Part shown: positions 45,913 through 59,494 of the stretch, in pieces
Layout: the number at the start of each line of letters is the position of its first letter
Position numbering within the stretch: position 1 is the stretch's first letter
NCBI GenBank assembly: GCA_032622095.1
Contig: CP136068.1
Location: 10,831,729 to 10,895,728 of the forward strand
Direction of reading: 5' to 3'
DNA: 64,000 bases
DNA from: Siphonodentalium dalli
Taxonomy: Eukaryota > Mollusca > Scaphopoda > Gadilida > Siphonodentaliidae
Notes under the pieces: generated by a model
Database searches by the model: none
What the model saw: only the letters and a program-made list of their open reading frames with translations
Told to the model about the DNA's origin: nothing
Made by a program: the position numbers and the translations under genes

Positions 45913-46954
45913 TAATGGACAATTAGTTCAATAATCTAATTTTGAACATGTATGCTCCACGCTGAGTGCGTCGTGGACATATATATACATATATATGCCT
46001 GATTTGGAGGTGTGTGACTGTCCATCGTTGGAATTTCCAACTACTCCCCATCTTGAATCTCAAAAGCTCACTGGCGTAATTCCATTTACACACCTCTTTG
46101 GTTTTAATCTAGCTTTCCACTCAAATACCTGGATGGTAGCCTTATATACTCTAATCCTCTAGGCGGCCCCGTATTGAACGATTTCCTTTAGATCTGAACC
46201 TGTGTCTAAACCAGGAAATTGCCCAATCCTAACATGTATAGTAGTATGACGTCAAGCAACTTGAACTCCGATTTGATTCAGTTAAATTATATAGCTGTTT
46301 GATTGACCACGGGGGAGGGACCAAGACATAATATTATCGGACCGATCATGGTTATGGCCTGGTGTGATAAAATTTTGAAATCTGAATCCTGAAAATTGCA
46401 AAATCCTAGCATACAGACTTGCCTTAACATTTCCAATTGTTGGACATTTTCCAAACTTGACACCCCTCTAAGGTGGATCATTTCCAACTGATGGTCATTT
46501 TAGTCCAATAATTTAGCCCAAAAATAAGCAAATGCTGGTCTAAAAAGATCCCCACTAATAAATTATTGGAAAATCAAACTACAAAAAAAAATTTCAACAT
46601 ATTGTGAAATTTCCAACTAATATCGTGTCAGGAATGAAATTTCCAGCTTTTGAATATTTTGATCAAAGTTGGGATTAGACACACCCCCGTCGCCACGTCA
46701 TTGTATACATGGACATGGTGAACGCCCAAATAAATAAAAAACATATTTTATTGTAAAATTTGTAGATGTATGCGATGAAAAGATCTCAAAACCGACAATG
46801 ACCATGCTTTTGGCGCAACATTCACTTCACAGATTGTCTTCATTTAATTGAACATGTATTATTAATATCATGACATAGGTCACAAGCAAAGTACATATAA
46901 TAACATGTGTATATATGTGTACATATATAGAGGATCTCAAACGAGTTTGATCAA

Positions 46955-46998
46955 TTTGATTCACAACGAGTCGTAGACGAGTTGTGAACCAATTTTAT
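46955..46998. other. Small imperfect hairpin
   Basis: 'ttgattcacaacgagt' pairs with 'gagttgtgaaccaa'. Its core word 'cacaac...gttgtg' resembles that in the outer repeats at 12042 and 30058, so it may be a fragment of that family. Confidence 0.4.
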
Positions 46999-47452
46999 TA
47001 AACGAGTTTCACAACATCTTATATCCCAACATAACGGGTTGAAGATCTTGTATATCTCAGGAAAAAATAGAGCTTTTTGCCTTTTCGTTAACACAAGCTT
47101 AAAATGCACACATTTACATTAATGCGCTCTCGAGCTGCCGATTGAAAATATAGTCCCCAATTTGTTTTGGTTCTATTTCGTTAGTGCAACGAAGTTGGAC
47201 AATAATTTAACTTAAATGAACAAAGCAATCATTTTTGCATTGTTTGATGGTGCTCTCATATGCGGCTTTACGAAATAGAATTAATCCGCTTGATTCGATG
47301 TAAAGTCATTTTTTTGGCGCGATGCCAGTTGGCGGGAAGTATGCGCCAACTCATCACTAGTGAGATATAAGGAAATATGTAATGGCGTTTTAATGATATA
47401 ACAAGGGTTTCATGTGATATATATATATATTTATTTATTTCTTCTCTTCCAG

Positions 47453-47496
47453 AAGAGTTGAAAACAACAACATGACAGAGGTAGTTGATATAAGTC
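47453..47496 (+). CDS. Receptor cytoplasmic exon (44 nt)
   Basis: A strong pyrimidine-rich acceptor ('tttcttctcttccag') and donor 'c|gtaagta' bound an exon entering in phase 2 and leaving in phase 1. It encodes 'RVENNNMTEVVDIS' after the split Pro codon. It continues in frame to the exon at 60625, across a 13-kb intron. Confidence 0.65.
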
Positions 47497-50400
47497 GTAA
47501 GTATTTGTTCCCTGTGTACCACGAAAACATTACTTCATTTGTCCTGTTAATTCTGTTCAAATCTGTTATTCTATTCGAATTATGAGAATCTAACAATTTT
47601 AAATATATCAGTAATGCGTTATAAATGAACTAGACCCCAATTTGAGGCAGCAGAGTACTAAACGATAAATAAGTTCATGTAATAAGAGATATATGTTTGA
47701 ATTTATTAAATATCCTAAAACAGCAAGAACGCGGGGATATATTTTGTTCTAAATAATGACATTGCCCTGTGACTTGGTAAATCACCGACCCCACTGAATC
47801 AAGCGATATTTTTGTTTATAAAGTGAAAATCACATCAGTTTCTTTCAGATGTTTCAGTCGATGTATGTAGCGCTTTACAATGCGTGAAATGTAAACTCAA
47901 CAAGACACGCTGTTTTTAACCATGTTTTTTTCACACAATGATTCGACTCTATTTAAATAGAACTGGCATGTAGTTCTATGAATGGTGAGTGTTCATCAGA
48001 GGCACACCCGTATTGTATAAATAATTACACTATGTGTGTATGTACTTATGTGCCCTGTTTGTTTTAGAAGAGGGATTTTACACTAAACGTATATGCTTTG
48101 TGTTGATGCCATCGATTTTATTTATCGTTATTGTGCATCAAACGCGTTTTACTGCAAGATTCAATGAAATGTGTCCAAATTATAAGTATCTCGGTCGGAC
48201 GCAGTTCTGATAAAAATTATACTCAGACGCTTCACGTACTGGTAGGGGTTCCATTAATACAAGCAGATATTACGTAATTGCCAGTCAATCGCAACGTCAT
48301 CAATCAGGCGATAGTCACAAGACTTGGGGAGTTCCTTCAGCCAGCTCAATTCCAGTAAACCCCGCCCAAGAGCTAAAATAGCGTTATAACTTTTCCGTCG
48401 CATGGCTATTTTGACAGATTGTTTACAAATTCAACAACCAATTAAATGCTGAACATCGTATATAAAGAGTCAAGAATTGTCCAATATTGACTAATATGTC
48501 CAATATAATTGAATATTATCAAGAAATTCAACATTTTGTGCCGAATAATTTAGAAGTTGCAATTTCGTAAATTTATTTAATTTCTGGCATATGATGTTGA
48601 TATCGAAGCAAAACGAAGAAATATTTATTTGTTTCGATTCATAAATGCATTAACTTGATTGATAGCAATTAAAATTATATCACACCCCGCAGAAGATATT
48701 CTGAGAGAATGCATGCATATAGAATAAGAAGCCATGTTTTTCTTTTGCGAATGATCACATTTGTTAACTGATGCTGGCCATGATATTTTAAACACACTTG
48801 TGAAGTTCCCTGATTAAAATGAATACACCTATGTGATATTTTTGTACTACTTGTTTCTCTGGCGTTTCTAATTGCCAGATGTTCGGCACTTTATCTGAGG
48901 CTGTATTCAATTGAACATCGCAATAGCGCGACACATGTCGGCCCAAATATCATGTTGCCGTCGATACTAATATTTCGAAAGTTGTTGCCCATTCAGTGAC
49001 GACCACCAAACAGAACTACGAAGTATTGAACGTGCAGAGATACACTCACCATTCTCCAATGGTCTCTTAAAATACTCCTTTGTGCTGTGTTTGCTAATAT
49101 GCATAATTATTGTTTTTGCAATTAACATGCGTTGTGCATAAATTATGTTATGACCAGGGGTTTTTGAAGCAAATGTGTAGATACAGGGTTGAAATAAATA
49201 ATTTTCGCAACCTGACCGACCACCCACCCCAAGCTCTGTGCAAATGTTTTATTTTTTTTCCAGACAATATGTTTGGGACCCATCCCCAAAAATGAGAATA
49301 AATAAGATTAAAGAAAAAAATAAAAATCATACAACCCTGGTTCTTTCCAACAAATGACATGTAACATATTCCTACAATTCCTATAAAAACAGTGGAATGG
49401 CGGTAAACTGATCACAAGCAAGACTATAAATGGCAACACAAAACCAATGCCGGGCGTGTCCACGAATAAATACTGATAACTTATTACGTGCGCTCGCGCA
49501 ACAGTATGGCGATCAGACAGATTCGTAGCTTGGTAGCTTGGTGTCACTCCATGACGTCACCAAAAACGACGTAAACCCTCGTGGCGTTCTGACATTTGTA
49601 CTGTGTCGCGTTTTTGCTATGTTTATTTTATGTGTTGTTTTCGATTACTTGTTTGTCGCCGATATCGCCATTTGTCGGGATTCCCTGTTTCTATATTTAA
49701 AACTGGCATGCTCGTAGTGAGCCCCGATTTCGATTTTTTCTCCCAGGTCAAAATACGTCAGAGTTATGACAAAAATAGATCGACCTACATTTTCTCCATC
49801 AGAACTCTACATCAAAGAGTCTATAGACTCCTTCGGGACCTACATAGACTCCTTCATTTGGGTATTTTTAGTTATACTTGGGAAGTTTTATCATTTTTGG
49901 TTAGTGTAAAGACCTCTTTGTATCGTGCGGGGAAAGAGAGACATTCGTAATTCGACGCAATAGGCTGAATAGCATAACCTTCAGCCGAGTTCCGGGTCAA
50001 ATACGACGAATGACGTAACACAAAACAAAACGCATTTGTTGACACAAACACCGTTTGAAGAGTTTATTATTACATAAAATGGTCGTTATTGATTAATTAT
50101 TGATTAATTATTGATATTTATTGTTGCATGTTGGCTGCTATCAATATTTACACAAATGGTATAAATTATTTCTTATAATTGCTCCTTTGGTCAACTTTGA
50201 CTATCGGAAAATGAAAATGAAAATATGCCGCTGAAAAAATTGTAATCGATATTAAAGTCTCATCCTTTCGGCAACATGGAATTGGTTTTAATTACTTAAA
50301 TGATTAATATATTAATTTGCATTTATCTGTGATGAAATGAGAAATGGTAATTTTTCTAACATTAAATTAAATTAAATAAATTAAGTAAAATACAGTGAAA

Positions 50401-52400
50401 TTATTTTTTTAATTATTGTTTATTACATTTTTGCGCACGTTGGCATCTCTCTGAGTGCATTCTAGTTATAGCTGCATCCAGTATTGCTAACACTGAAATG
50501 GTTCTGAGTGTTTGAATTATATGTATTTTGTCTTGGTGATTTCATCTCAGAAAACTGCCTAAGAAACTCGAGCCCAAAATCTATTTGACGTGGAAGTATG
50601 ATGCGATGGCATGGTATTTGCCTACATTATTCAAGTTTGCTGGTCAATTCTGGTGATATTCAGAGTCAACGGACTCTGTGCAGTTCTTCAATGGTTGCTT
50701 AATTAGGCATGGTGACCATCCTGATTAAAAGAATATGGTTTCTGTAACCACTGTCTGATCTAATGGTGTAAAATGCTCAGAATGCAGGTAATGTTCACAA
50801 ATATTTGTATAGATATAACTTTGTTTTGTTGACATGCGGTTGTTGTTCAAAATATAGGTATATCGATAGGCTCAATTATGGAATGTTCTTCGGCCTTATG
50901 TACTCGGAAACTCTGTCAATCGTCACTCAGAAGTATAGGAGCACTGACTAAGTGACATCGCATGTGCTTCAATCTACTTGTGATTATTTCAATAAAATAT
51001 GTTTAATCAAATTATCAAAATCGGGTGTCAGTCGTTTTTGGATAAAAAGTATCCCATTCTGTGGTAAATTATTTGTATAACTGAGATATAGGTAGGTTAC
51101 AGGTAGCAGTACACGATTAATTGGGTTGTAGGTGGTCTGAAAAATGGGAAAATAAGAATCTGTGGGGCATAACAACCAGTGTAGCCTGTGTTAAACATGA
51201 CATTATTGTTTTGAAGGGTTTAATTATTTTTACAAAACTCGATAAGTTCACAAAAATGTGATATTTTTTTAGTAAACATGTTTTTCGTATTCAGTATTGA
51301 GCCCAACTTTGTGTTTGGTTATAGGAAAATAGCCCGATTTCTCGCCCCTTATTCTGTCATCTGCGGTTGCAAGATATTTTTTTTTTAAATGCTGCCAAAA
51401 CTTGTTTATGTTTCAAATATTTATCAGCTCTAACATAAAAATCGTCAATTTGAGTGAAAACATAGATAAAGTTAAGAATTTTGTGTGAGCAAACCAAGGG
51501 GCATAACTCTTTGTACACATTGTACGAAGAAGCTAATGTACAGCCATTTGATTACATCTAACATTCTGTCGAAAATAAAACATGCTTGTACAGTACCCCT
51601 CCCATGTTGCTGGAAATTGTGTGTATTTCTACCTTATGTATAAGGCGTCCTTTATGTAAAATTGTGAATATAAGTGACTTTGAGATCAGCTGTAGTCAGC
51701 TACATGTGGATATGCGACCGATGGCCAGGGTAAGTGACGTCACGTTTTCATCAAATCATGGATGAAAGTTGTCGTATAATGCTAATAGCACGATATATGT
51801 ATTATGCTCTGGTGGCACAATAATACGCTTATTCTGCCGCTAGCACCAGAATAACACGTTTGACTAATCTGCCGCAAATAAAAATATGCCTATAAACGTC
51901 ATGCATCTTTCGAACATGGAAAAAACAATTATTGAACATTTTTATTACCTTTTGCCCATTTATTTTGTTGAAACTCACCAAATTATAAAATTTAACAAAA
52001 AAGTAGCTAAATCACGAAAACTATCAACCAACGTGAGTGGCCTCGCAGATGATTATTTACATGCATGACAGATTTTCGTCTGTTTCGGGGGTTTTAAATT
52101 TCAAAACAGAAGTTCCAAGACAAGAGAAGGTTCATGTTCGTTTTATTTTTCATTGTTGGTGCACTTGGCCACCCCTGCGTGGTATTGACATTTTTCAGCA
52201 GAATAAGATTATTTTCTTATTCTTACACAATCTGCAGAATAGCATTCCCATAGATGTTTGAGTCATGTTGTTGGAACATAATGGGGCATGGGTCACATAC
52301 CTCCCATACCTGCATGAGATTTTTCGGCATAGCGGAATATGTTATGTTTGATTTATGTTTAGTTTGATTGAAGGATAGCAATAGATACATAATAATAAGT
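47497..52400 (+). other. Receptor intron, no further exon recognised
   Basis: This is the first part of the 13-kb intron between cytoplasmic exons. I see only short chance frames. Undetected small exons are possible because the neighbouring tail exons are as short as 19-44 nt. Confidence 0.35.
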
Positions 52401-52715
52401 AAAATATAGTAGATTGCCGGTGATAGATACATATATAAGTTGTAATATATACAGGTGGGAAAGTATGTTGAATTCGTGTGATATAAAATTATTATGTAAT
52501 GATAATGCGTGCTATAATACAATTCTGAAATAAATTGTGGTGAGAGACATATATATATGAGTTGAAATACAAAATTGTCATGCGATAATAATGCATGCTA
52601 TAATACATTTGTGAAATCAATTCTGGTGATGGATATGTATATATGCTGTGATATAAAATTATCTTGTGATACCAATGCAAGTTATAATACGATTGTGAAG
52701 TAAATTCTGATGAGA
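52400..52715. repeat. Tandem repeat, about 104-bp period
   Basis: Three or more imperfect units share 'gatataaaatta', 'gataatgc(a/g)tgctataataca' and 'tgaaat(c/a)aattctggtga'. It sits just beyond the stop side of the envelope-like pseudogene. Confidence 0.7.
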
Positions 52716-52950
52716 GACCATCATCTTTCACATTTGCTGTAAGTTTGCACATATTGAGATATGAGACTGTTGGTGTCAAGCTGACTCGTTTAAGTCGATT
52801 GTGGCATATTGGTGTGGGGATATCTCTTACAATACGAACTCGTATATGTTTGCAGTATGGTACGCATGACGCGTTGATTGATATGTTTCTTGACAGGTGG
52901 CGGGACTTTGATTAATGTTGTTAATTAATAGTGATGGGTTTGGCTTTATA

Positions 52951-54639
52951 TTACGATATTTTCATAATACACTGAAGAATGTATTTGCGGCTTAAGATTG
53001 CGATTATTAAAGTTAGAATCAAAGCGGTGATTGCGGGAATGATCTTAATAGGTTGAAGGGAATTGATGGTTTGCAGGAAGTCATTGGTGATAGTTGCTTG
53101 GTTGGAGGAAGTTTGTTTGGAATTGACACTTGTGGTGGTAATATATTAATTTGCGAAAATATCGGTTGCCATTGGGGTAGGTTATGTCATGCGATAGTTG
53201 ACTGTAGTTGAGTTATTTGTGTTTTGATGGTAATTTTTATGAATTCAAATTTGTGAACATGATTAGCTTAATGTTTGATGATGTGGCAAGGCATCGATGT
53301 GACAACGTAATAATTGCAACATGTGGTTGGACGCTTGTCCTATATGGTCGAATCCTTAACTGATTATGATGACAATTTACTGTAAATGTGTGAGGTTTTG
53401 TCGTTGTTATGAGCCATGTAGATGTAGCCATTTGAATAGTTGATGGGAGTGAGTGTTGTGGTAGATAGTTATGGGGGCAATTGGTGGCGGTATTTTTCAA
53501 GTCGTTGGTGAATATATTAAGTAGAAAATTGTGATTATGTGATGCGGTTATTAAATTATTTTGGATTCTGCAGTAGATTTTCTCCAGCGGTAATGTACTG
53601 GGAGTGGTCCGGAGATAATATGAGGTACTTATCGGCTATATCAACCCTAGCTACGGCGTACTTATTGTTGTGTCTGTTTCGGTTTTTCAGGGTCTAATGG
53701 GTGTAATAGGGTTATTGCACGAAATTTATCGAACTGCATTCTGATATCTCGTAAATAAATTGTAATGGTAATGATTAATCTGCTGTCTGTAAGTATGGTT
53801 TCCATTCTTAAATATTTGTGATATGCTGTTATTCCCGATTCCATGGGAAATGGTAGTTTTAGGTGGGCAGGGAGCTGTTTTGTGATGCTGATAAGTGCTT
53901 TGTACAACATGGGTGGTTCAACAATCTCGGGCGTTAATTGGTGGGTGGTGAAAGAAGCAATTTGAACTTTAAGATGGTGCAAATACGATTTAGCTGGTAT
54001 AACCTTCATTGACCTGTTGTATCTCCTGTAGCATTACTAGAAACTTAGCGTTTATGATTGCGAATATTTCAAACATGTGTACATGTCCTTGAGTTTTTTG
54101 TGTTTCCTTTCGAAGGAGGGTTTGTATAGCTGAAATTGTTGTCCATAAAGTGTTGATTTGTTGGTGATTTTCTTTTGAAATGACGCGAGTAATATTCATG
54201 ATGGAATAAGCTGTTTATGTATATAAAACACGATAGCAATTATTGCTTTTGTTAGTCTCTTTGTGTTATAGAGTTTATAATAATTATCATATTCGCGTTT
54301 GATTTGTATTCTTTCTGTGAGAGCCGCTGTTAATTCTTTTTGTAAATAGGCCAAACTTTTGACGAAGCTAAGGGTAATGCTATTAGCCTTAAATGGAAGT
54401 CTATCGTGGTGGTATGTGCTTTTGTGGAATTCAGAGCAAATATTTTTTAGATTAATTTGAGCCAAGGTGTAATATGGTGTGAGTTAGACCAGGAAGCTAA
54501 GATACCAATTTTCGTTTGAAGCAGCAATTTGTCGGTGATGTAAAAATAACATATTTTGGCGAGTTAACCTAGCACAATTAGTTTGAAAGCCAATCGCAAC
54601 AATGAAGATAATTGCTTTAATGAAGGTTGTAAGCTGCAT
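52951..54639 (-). pseudogene. Envelope-like glycoprotein gene of a retroelement, broken
   Basis: On the - strand a protein of about 560 codons can be followed across several frames. It starts at Met 54639 with a hydrophobic signal-peptide-like start ('FIKAIIFIVAIGF'). An in-frame stop lies at 54484-54486; fragments 54465-54196, 54199-53990, 54009-53662 and 53500-53237 follow in shifting frames; and it ends with a single hydrophobic membrane segment near 52990-53045. The middle has the 'LPAHLKLPFP' and 'DSRLIITITIYL' pattern and a later 'TFTVNCHHNQLRIRPY' block. This order resembles baculovirus-F/errantivirus-type envelope proteins, which fuse membranes. No gag, pol or LTR is seen beside it. 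With at least one stop and three frame changes it is dead. It lies antisense inside the receptor intron. Confidence 0.65.
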
Positions 54640-55009
54640 ATTGCTTGCATAGCTATAAAGAGAAATAGGTGTGTTTTAACGAGTTGCTTCATCTTATGAC
54701 GATTGTTATAATTGGTTCATGTGAACAGGTTTGGTGGGAGTTAACTAGATGTGGCGATATATGCATAGATTAGGATTGAGTACGCGATGATGTCACTTCT
54801 GAGTGATAAAATAGGTAGTGTTATTTCAATTTGAATGGGAGAAGCGTATCCCGGGTTTTCGACTAAATATGACGTCACAAGTTTGTTTATTCACGACAGG
54901 TGGCTGGGTGGCGTAGCGTGAAACGAAGAACAGCTGTTTGTTAATTGTATAAATATCATTGCCTGAACTTAATATTTCATTTTAGGGTCTTTCTCGAATA
55001 TTACTAGCT

Positions 55010-55069
55010 ATGAGCCTGTTACTGAAACGACTTGAGGACGAGCTTAAAAATGCCAAATTGTCGGGCTCA
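55010..55069 (+). CDS. Short 5' coding start cut by a hAT-like element (hypothetical)
   Basis: A Met start is followed by 20 codons of amphipathic, coiled-coil-like sequence ('LLKRLEDELKNAKL') and is then interrupted by CAGGGG at 55070. A TATA-like 'gtataaat' lies about 60 bp upstream. This could be the first exon of a small gene or of another element, disrupted by the insertion. The evidence is weak. Confidence 0.25.
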
Positions 55070-56566
55070 CAGGGGGGGGGGGTCGGAAAAAAATTTCAGG
55101 CACGTATGATCATTTTAATTTGTTCCGGCCTCGGGGGACCCACCCAACGAATTTCTTCCGTTTCCGGCCTTTTTTCCAGGCAATTTTGGACACCCACCCT
55201 TTTTTTTCCGTTTCAGGAATGTTTTTCAGGTCAGTTTTTGACACCCACCCCCCTAAATTTGAGAAAATTATCAACTGAGCAACCAAATAGCTGATTATCC
55301 TGCATTATCATAATTTATTGCGCGATATTTGAATAGAACAGTGCATAATGAGATAACGATACTATTTGAATTTATCATATAAGTGTCATTAATCAAGAAA
55401 TGTGTCAACATAATCACATTTCTAGGGATATATAGGCAAAGTGCCAAAGTTTGTATTAACATTCATAATATATAGTCACATGATCACATTTGAGTATTCT
55501 ACAGAATACATGGTACCGGTACAACAAATTTAAGATTATTTGATATTTTGATATTTGCTATATGATATACAGTAATGTCCTAATTAATTGACTCCATAAC
55601 CACAGCAAAATAATGGGTAATTTTTCAGGATTTAGTTGGAAATATGGCTTGTTGTCATTCATCGGAAAGATCTCCCCTGAAAAATTACCCATTATTCTGC
55701 TGTGGTTATGGAGTCGTTTAATTAGGGCATTACTGTATTGCTGGAACCAAATTGTTTATCAACACATGTGGAAATACAACTGTTCATCCCAGTTTATCAC
55801 AGTTAGAAGAATAATGCTAATACCAAACACAACCATGATATACCCGCGTGACTCTTCTTGTTGCATCTCAGAAACCAGAACTGAGGAAACATGTTATAGC
55901 GTGTACTGGCAGGCTGGTAGCCACTGCCTGAAGTAATAGGCTTCGTAATAATTGGGAATAATATGGATCGATAGCCCAATCTCACTTCTTTTTTGCTCAC
56001 GATATCAGTGACGATAAAATCTTTGTTACTGTGATCAACATTACAAGCTAATCCACATTAACTTGGAAAACAATTTGAAATTGTTCAAGCTGGCCCGGCT
56101 GGCCTTCAATTTATTTGTTAAGATTTTATGTTTTATGTTGTCAAAAGTCTATTTTATTCCATTATTTATTGTATCTTTATTTCCATGTCACATATGGTCA
56201 AATGTGCTTTCATTTTATTGCTTATTTTCAGCTGAGTTCTGCATAGTTATTCTTATTTTGTTGTATCAGTAGATGGAATCCTGATTAAATTTAATTTTCC
56301 AATAGCGCAGTTTCTAGTTCTATCAAGTTGAATTTGGGTTATTGTTGGCCATTGTGCAACTGATCCAACTTCTGATAACCTCTATATATAGTATAGCATT
56401 ACTATTAACTATATATGACCTGTTTCTGTTCAAAACACATCAAAATAAGACTCAATAGCAGGAATGGAAGAAAAAAATTGGCATATGAAAAAAACTGCTT
56501 TTTGGACCCGATAGACACCCACCCACCCCATCATACGTGCCTGGAAATTTTTTCCGACCCCCCCTG
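55070..56566. mobile_element. hAT-like non-autonomous element, copy 2
   Basis: The left end is CAGGGG plus a G run, then 'tcggaaaaaaatttcaggca'. The right end is 'catacgtgcctggaaatttt' running into CCCCCCCTG. Both match the ends of the copy at 4786-5343, but this copy is about 1.5 kb long. Near-identical 'gacacccacccccc' blocks occur inside. Flanks read 'gggctca' (left) and 'gggactca' (right), a possible imperfect duplication. It carries a nested element at 55570-55735. No transposase is recognisable. Confidence 0.6.
55570..55735. mobile_element. 166-bp TA-flanked MITE (Tc1/mariner-like)
   Basis: Terminal inverted repeats of about 60 bp run from CAGTAATGTCCTAATTAA to the complementary right end finishing GGGCATTACTG, with TA on both sides. 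An internal 'taatgggtaatttttcagg' and its complement extend the hairpin. TA duplication and CAGT ends fit non-autonomous Tc1/mariner elements. It is nested in the hAT-like copy 2. Confidence 0.8.
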
Positions 56567-58600
56567 GGACTCATGGTATTTCGGCGTCTCAATAAAATTC
56601 GACCTATCTTGCGTATGTAAATGATAAAATCGTGGATCAGTTTGACAGGGCAGCAGATAGTGTCGGAACTGGTCGGTCATCGAAAAGTGATAGAGTGCTG
56701 TGCACCCTGTGGCTCGCAGAAAGCGAAAGGTGTTATTTGATTATGAATTTATGAATGCAAATTAAAGAGACATCGTCTCATAGCTTTATGGTCGACAGGA
56801 CTTCGATTGGTGATATCGAATCGATTGGGCGAAATGAAACCTTGAGTTTGATATCTGGAGGTTTAAGAAGTCAGAGTGCCTGGTTTTTTATAGCTTTCTG
56901 TGTGCTTACTTCACATTATGTAAGCTACATTTGGCTAATGAAGATTGGTTTCATTTGAAAAACGTCCTGTAAAATTGTATAGGCCTGAATATGGTCTGTG
57001 ATTACTGTGGGTCTTGGCACATGATTATATCGAAGAGCGTTTGGCGATTCCTAATGATTTGTGAATGTATAATCTTGTTTGGCTTAATGCATATACGTAT
57101 AATCTTGGTCTGGACGAACTATGAGTTACGTCCCCGAATGGGACATTTGTTGTATTTATCTGTGGGGATTTGTATGGGTGGTTAGTGCTTCTGGTTATGT
57201 TGTAACTTGGGTGTATATAACAGTAAGCCTTGTTTTGGCCATATACATGTAGGTTTTATGGGAGTTTCTTATGCACGAGTTATGCCCTATTGGGCTGTGT
57301 GTTTATAAGTACATGTGTAGTATCAGTGGGCGTGATTTAGCCCTAAACATGTATCTCGGGTGTTTGTGCGCCGTTGTGTACCTTTGGTTATCGTGAGGGG
57401 GATACGTATGACGGGTGAGTGGTGATTGATAATTTGATGGGCAATCGTGTACACACGTTTAGCATGTATTATAGGTTACATGTTGAGTGAATTGGGCATT
57501 GTTTAGCAGTTAAACTGTACATTATATTTGGATATTTTCTTGTGGAAGTGCGTTCGGATGTATATGGTAATTTGATGGAGTATTGTATGCCACTAGGCAT
57601 GGTTGTATGGGAATTGTACTAAAGATTGATGTGAGATTCACCTATCGGCGTCCATGTCATGTTAATTGGATTGTGTAGATCGCCTGATGGTGATCTTATG
57701 ATATACTTCTGATGTTGTAAACTTCGGTTAACTCTTTTACCTAGATATAACTACTGCTTTTAGTGAATATCTATGTGGACCATGTGGTTATATTGTAAGG
57801 GATATTGTGATCCTTCGTTTAGAGATTATAAATGACAGGGGCGGATTATGGCAATTTGGAAGCGACACCAGACTGTAATGTAAGGAGTTGCTGCTGGTTC
57901 CGAAGACTTCCCAAACGATAACGAACATGGATCATCCACGACAAGAGCTCATCTGCATTCTGCAGGCTGGTCCAATGGGTGACATGAATGACATGATTTG
58001 AATTGTCTTTTGGTGATATCCATTTGTTAGCTTGTAGAAATAACATATTGCATTGTCGTACTGTTTTTGTTTTGCATGTGGTATACGTCTATGTCTGCAT
58101 TGTCCTGCATAAATCTGTAACAGGAAAATAATTTTTATGAGGTTGCTGAGTTGGCGTTGGTGATTAGAGAATCTGAGGCAACGGATGAATAGGGAACTCG
58201 ATTTGCAAAATTCGGTGGAAATAAAGAGAACTTTTGTAAAATTGCTGCTTTGCTAATTGTTCACAAAATCGGCGAATAATGCGAGCTTTTGTAAAATTGC
58301 TAATACATGAGGAGAAATTTTTAATAAGTTGCTATCCCGCCCCAAAAATATTGGTGAAAAGATCTCGTTAAATGATTCCACCGTTCGTGCTCCGTGTGCC
58401 CTTAAATGAAGAGCATCGACGGATGCCTGAAGTAAATTTTCGCTAATTTTCATTCAGTTTTTGCCAAATTTTGGCTATTTTCTATTGTAGATCAATACAA
58501 TGATGTAACACAACAAGCGACCATTTTTAAAAAATACATACTTAAAAGTACATCTTTTAAAACGAGTTTTTAGACGATATGTATCGAATAACGTGGAACC
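56567..58600 (+). other. Receptor intron, nothing recognised
   Basis: Only chance frames are present, with no repeat structure that I can support. Confidence 0.3.
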
Positions 58601-59494
58601 GCCCAGCTGGGCAATTTCGGTAAATATTGTCCGCAGATTTTTTGCAAACTTTTACACCAATTCTGGAGCGCCCTGGAGTACATACCTAACAAATGGTCAT
58701 ATTTTTTTGCACACACCAACGTTTTATTAAATTTTAAATAATTTGAAACGAGTATTTAGATGATTTTGATGAGTGTTCGTCGAACCGCGCTTACGAAATA
58801 TTATGATCAACGTTTTTTTAACGATTTCTTCCTTTTCACGCCAACCCGAGTGCATCCATGTGCTCACAAATAACAAATAACCACATATTATTTGTAAACG
58901 CCGAGATTTTGTTCTTTTGGATCGTTTAGAACCAGTATTTCAACGATTTCGAACTCCCACTGAACCTCCCAGCTGGGCGGTTACGAACCTCCTGACTGGG
59001 CTGTTACGAACATGACTGGGCGGTTACGAACCTGGCACTGTGATGCTTAAAAGTTAATTGTACTTGTATGTATGAACCGTGCCATTGTATCCTTAACACA
59101 TAACCTTGCAGTGGGGATTTTTTTATTGCAACTTGTGGCTTACCTTTTTGGGTATAATTTTCCAATATGACATTAAAATCCGGCTATGGTTATACACACA
59201 GTGAACGATATTCAGATGGTGAACAATACATTTGTATAACCATATGTTCGTAACCGCCCGGCCAGGAGGTTCGTAACCTCCCAGATGGGAGGTTCAGTGG
59301 GAGTTCGAAAATTGTTTAAATACTTGTTCCAATTGATCCAAAAAGAACAAAATCTCGGGATATTCGCAAAGAAATATATATATATATATATATAATAGTT
59401 GTCCGAAAGTAATAACCAACCAATATTGCGTCCAAAATATCCTTTATTTTGGAGTTTATTCTTAATACCGCCCATCTGGGCTGCCCAGCTGGGC
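58601..59494. mobile_element. Inverted-repeat element with 'GCCCAGCTGGGC' motifs
   Basis: Arms at 58902-59022 and 59244-59358 are inverted copies ('cgagattttgttcttttgga' and its complement, 'gaactcccactgaacctccc' and its complement). Each arm has two to three short units built on 'ggttacgaacctcc' and 'ctgggcggttacgaac'. The 12-bp palindrome GCCCAGCTGGGC lies at 58601-58612 and 59483-59494 and may mark the outer limits. A microsatellite (TA)n lies at about 59376-59394. No real protein is encoded; the long frames here cross the repeats. Confidence 0.6.

Noticed and set aside
49603-49950. 115-codon + strand frame with several aromatic-rich stretches
   Set aside because: No domain, no splice or promoter context, and the composition is that of translated non-coding DNA.
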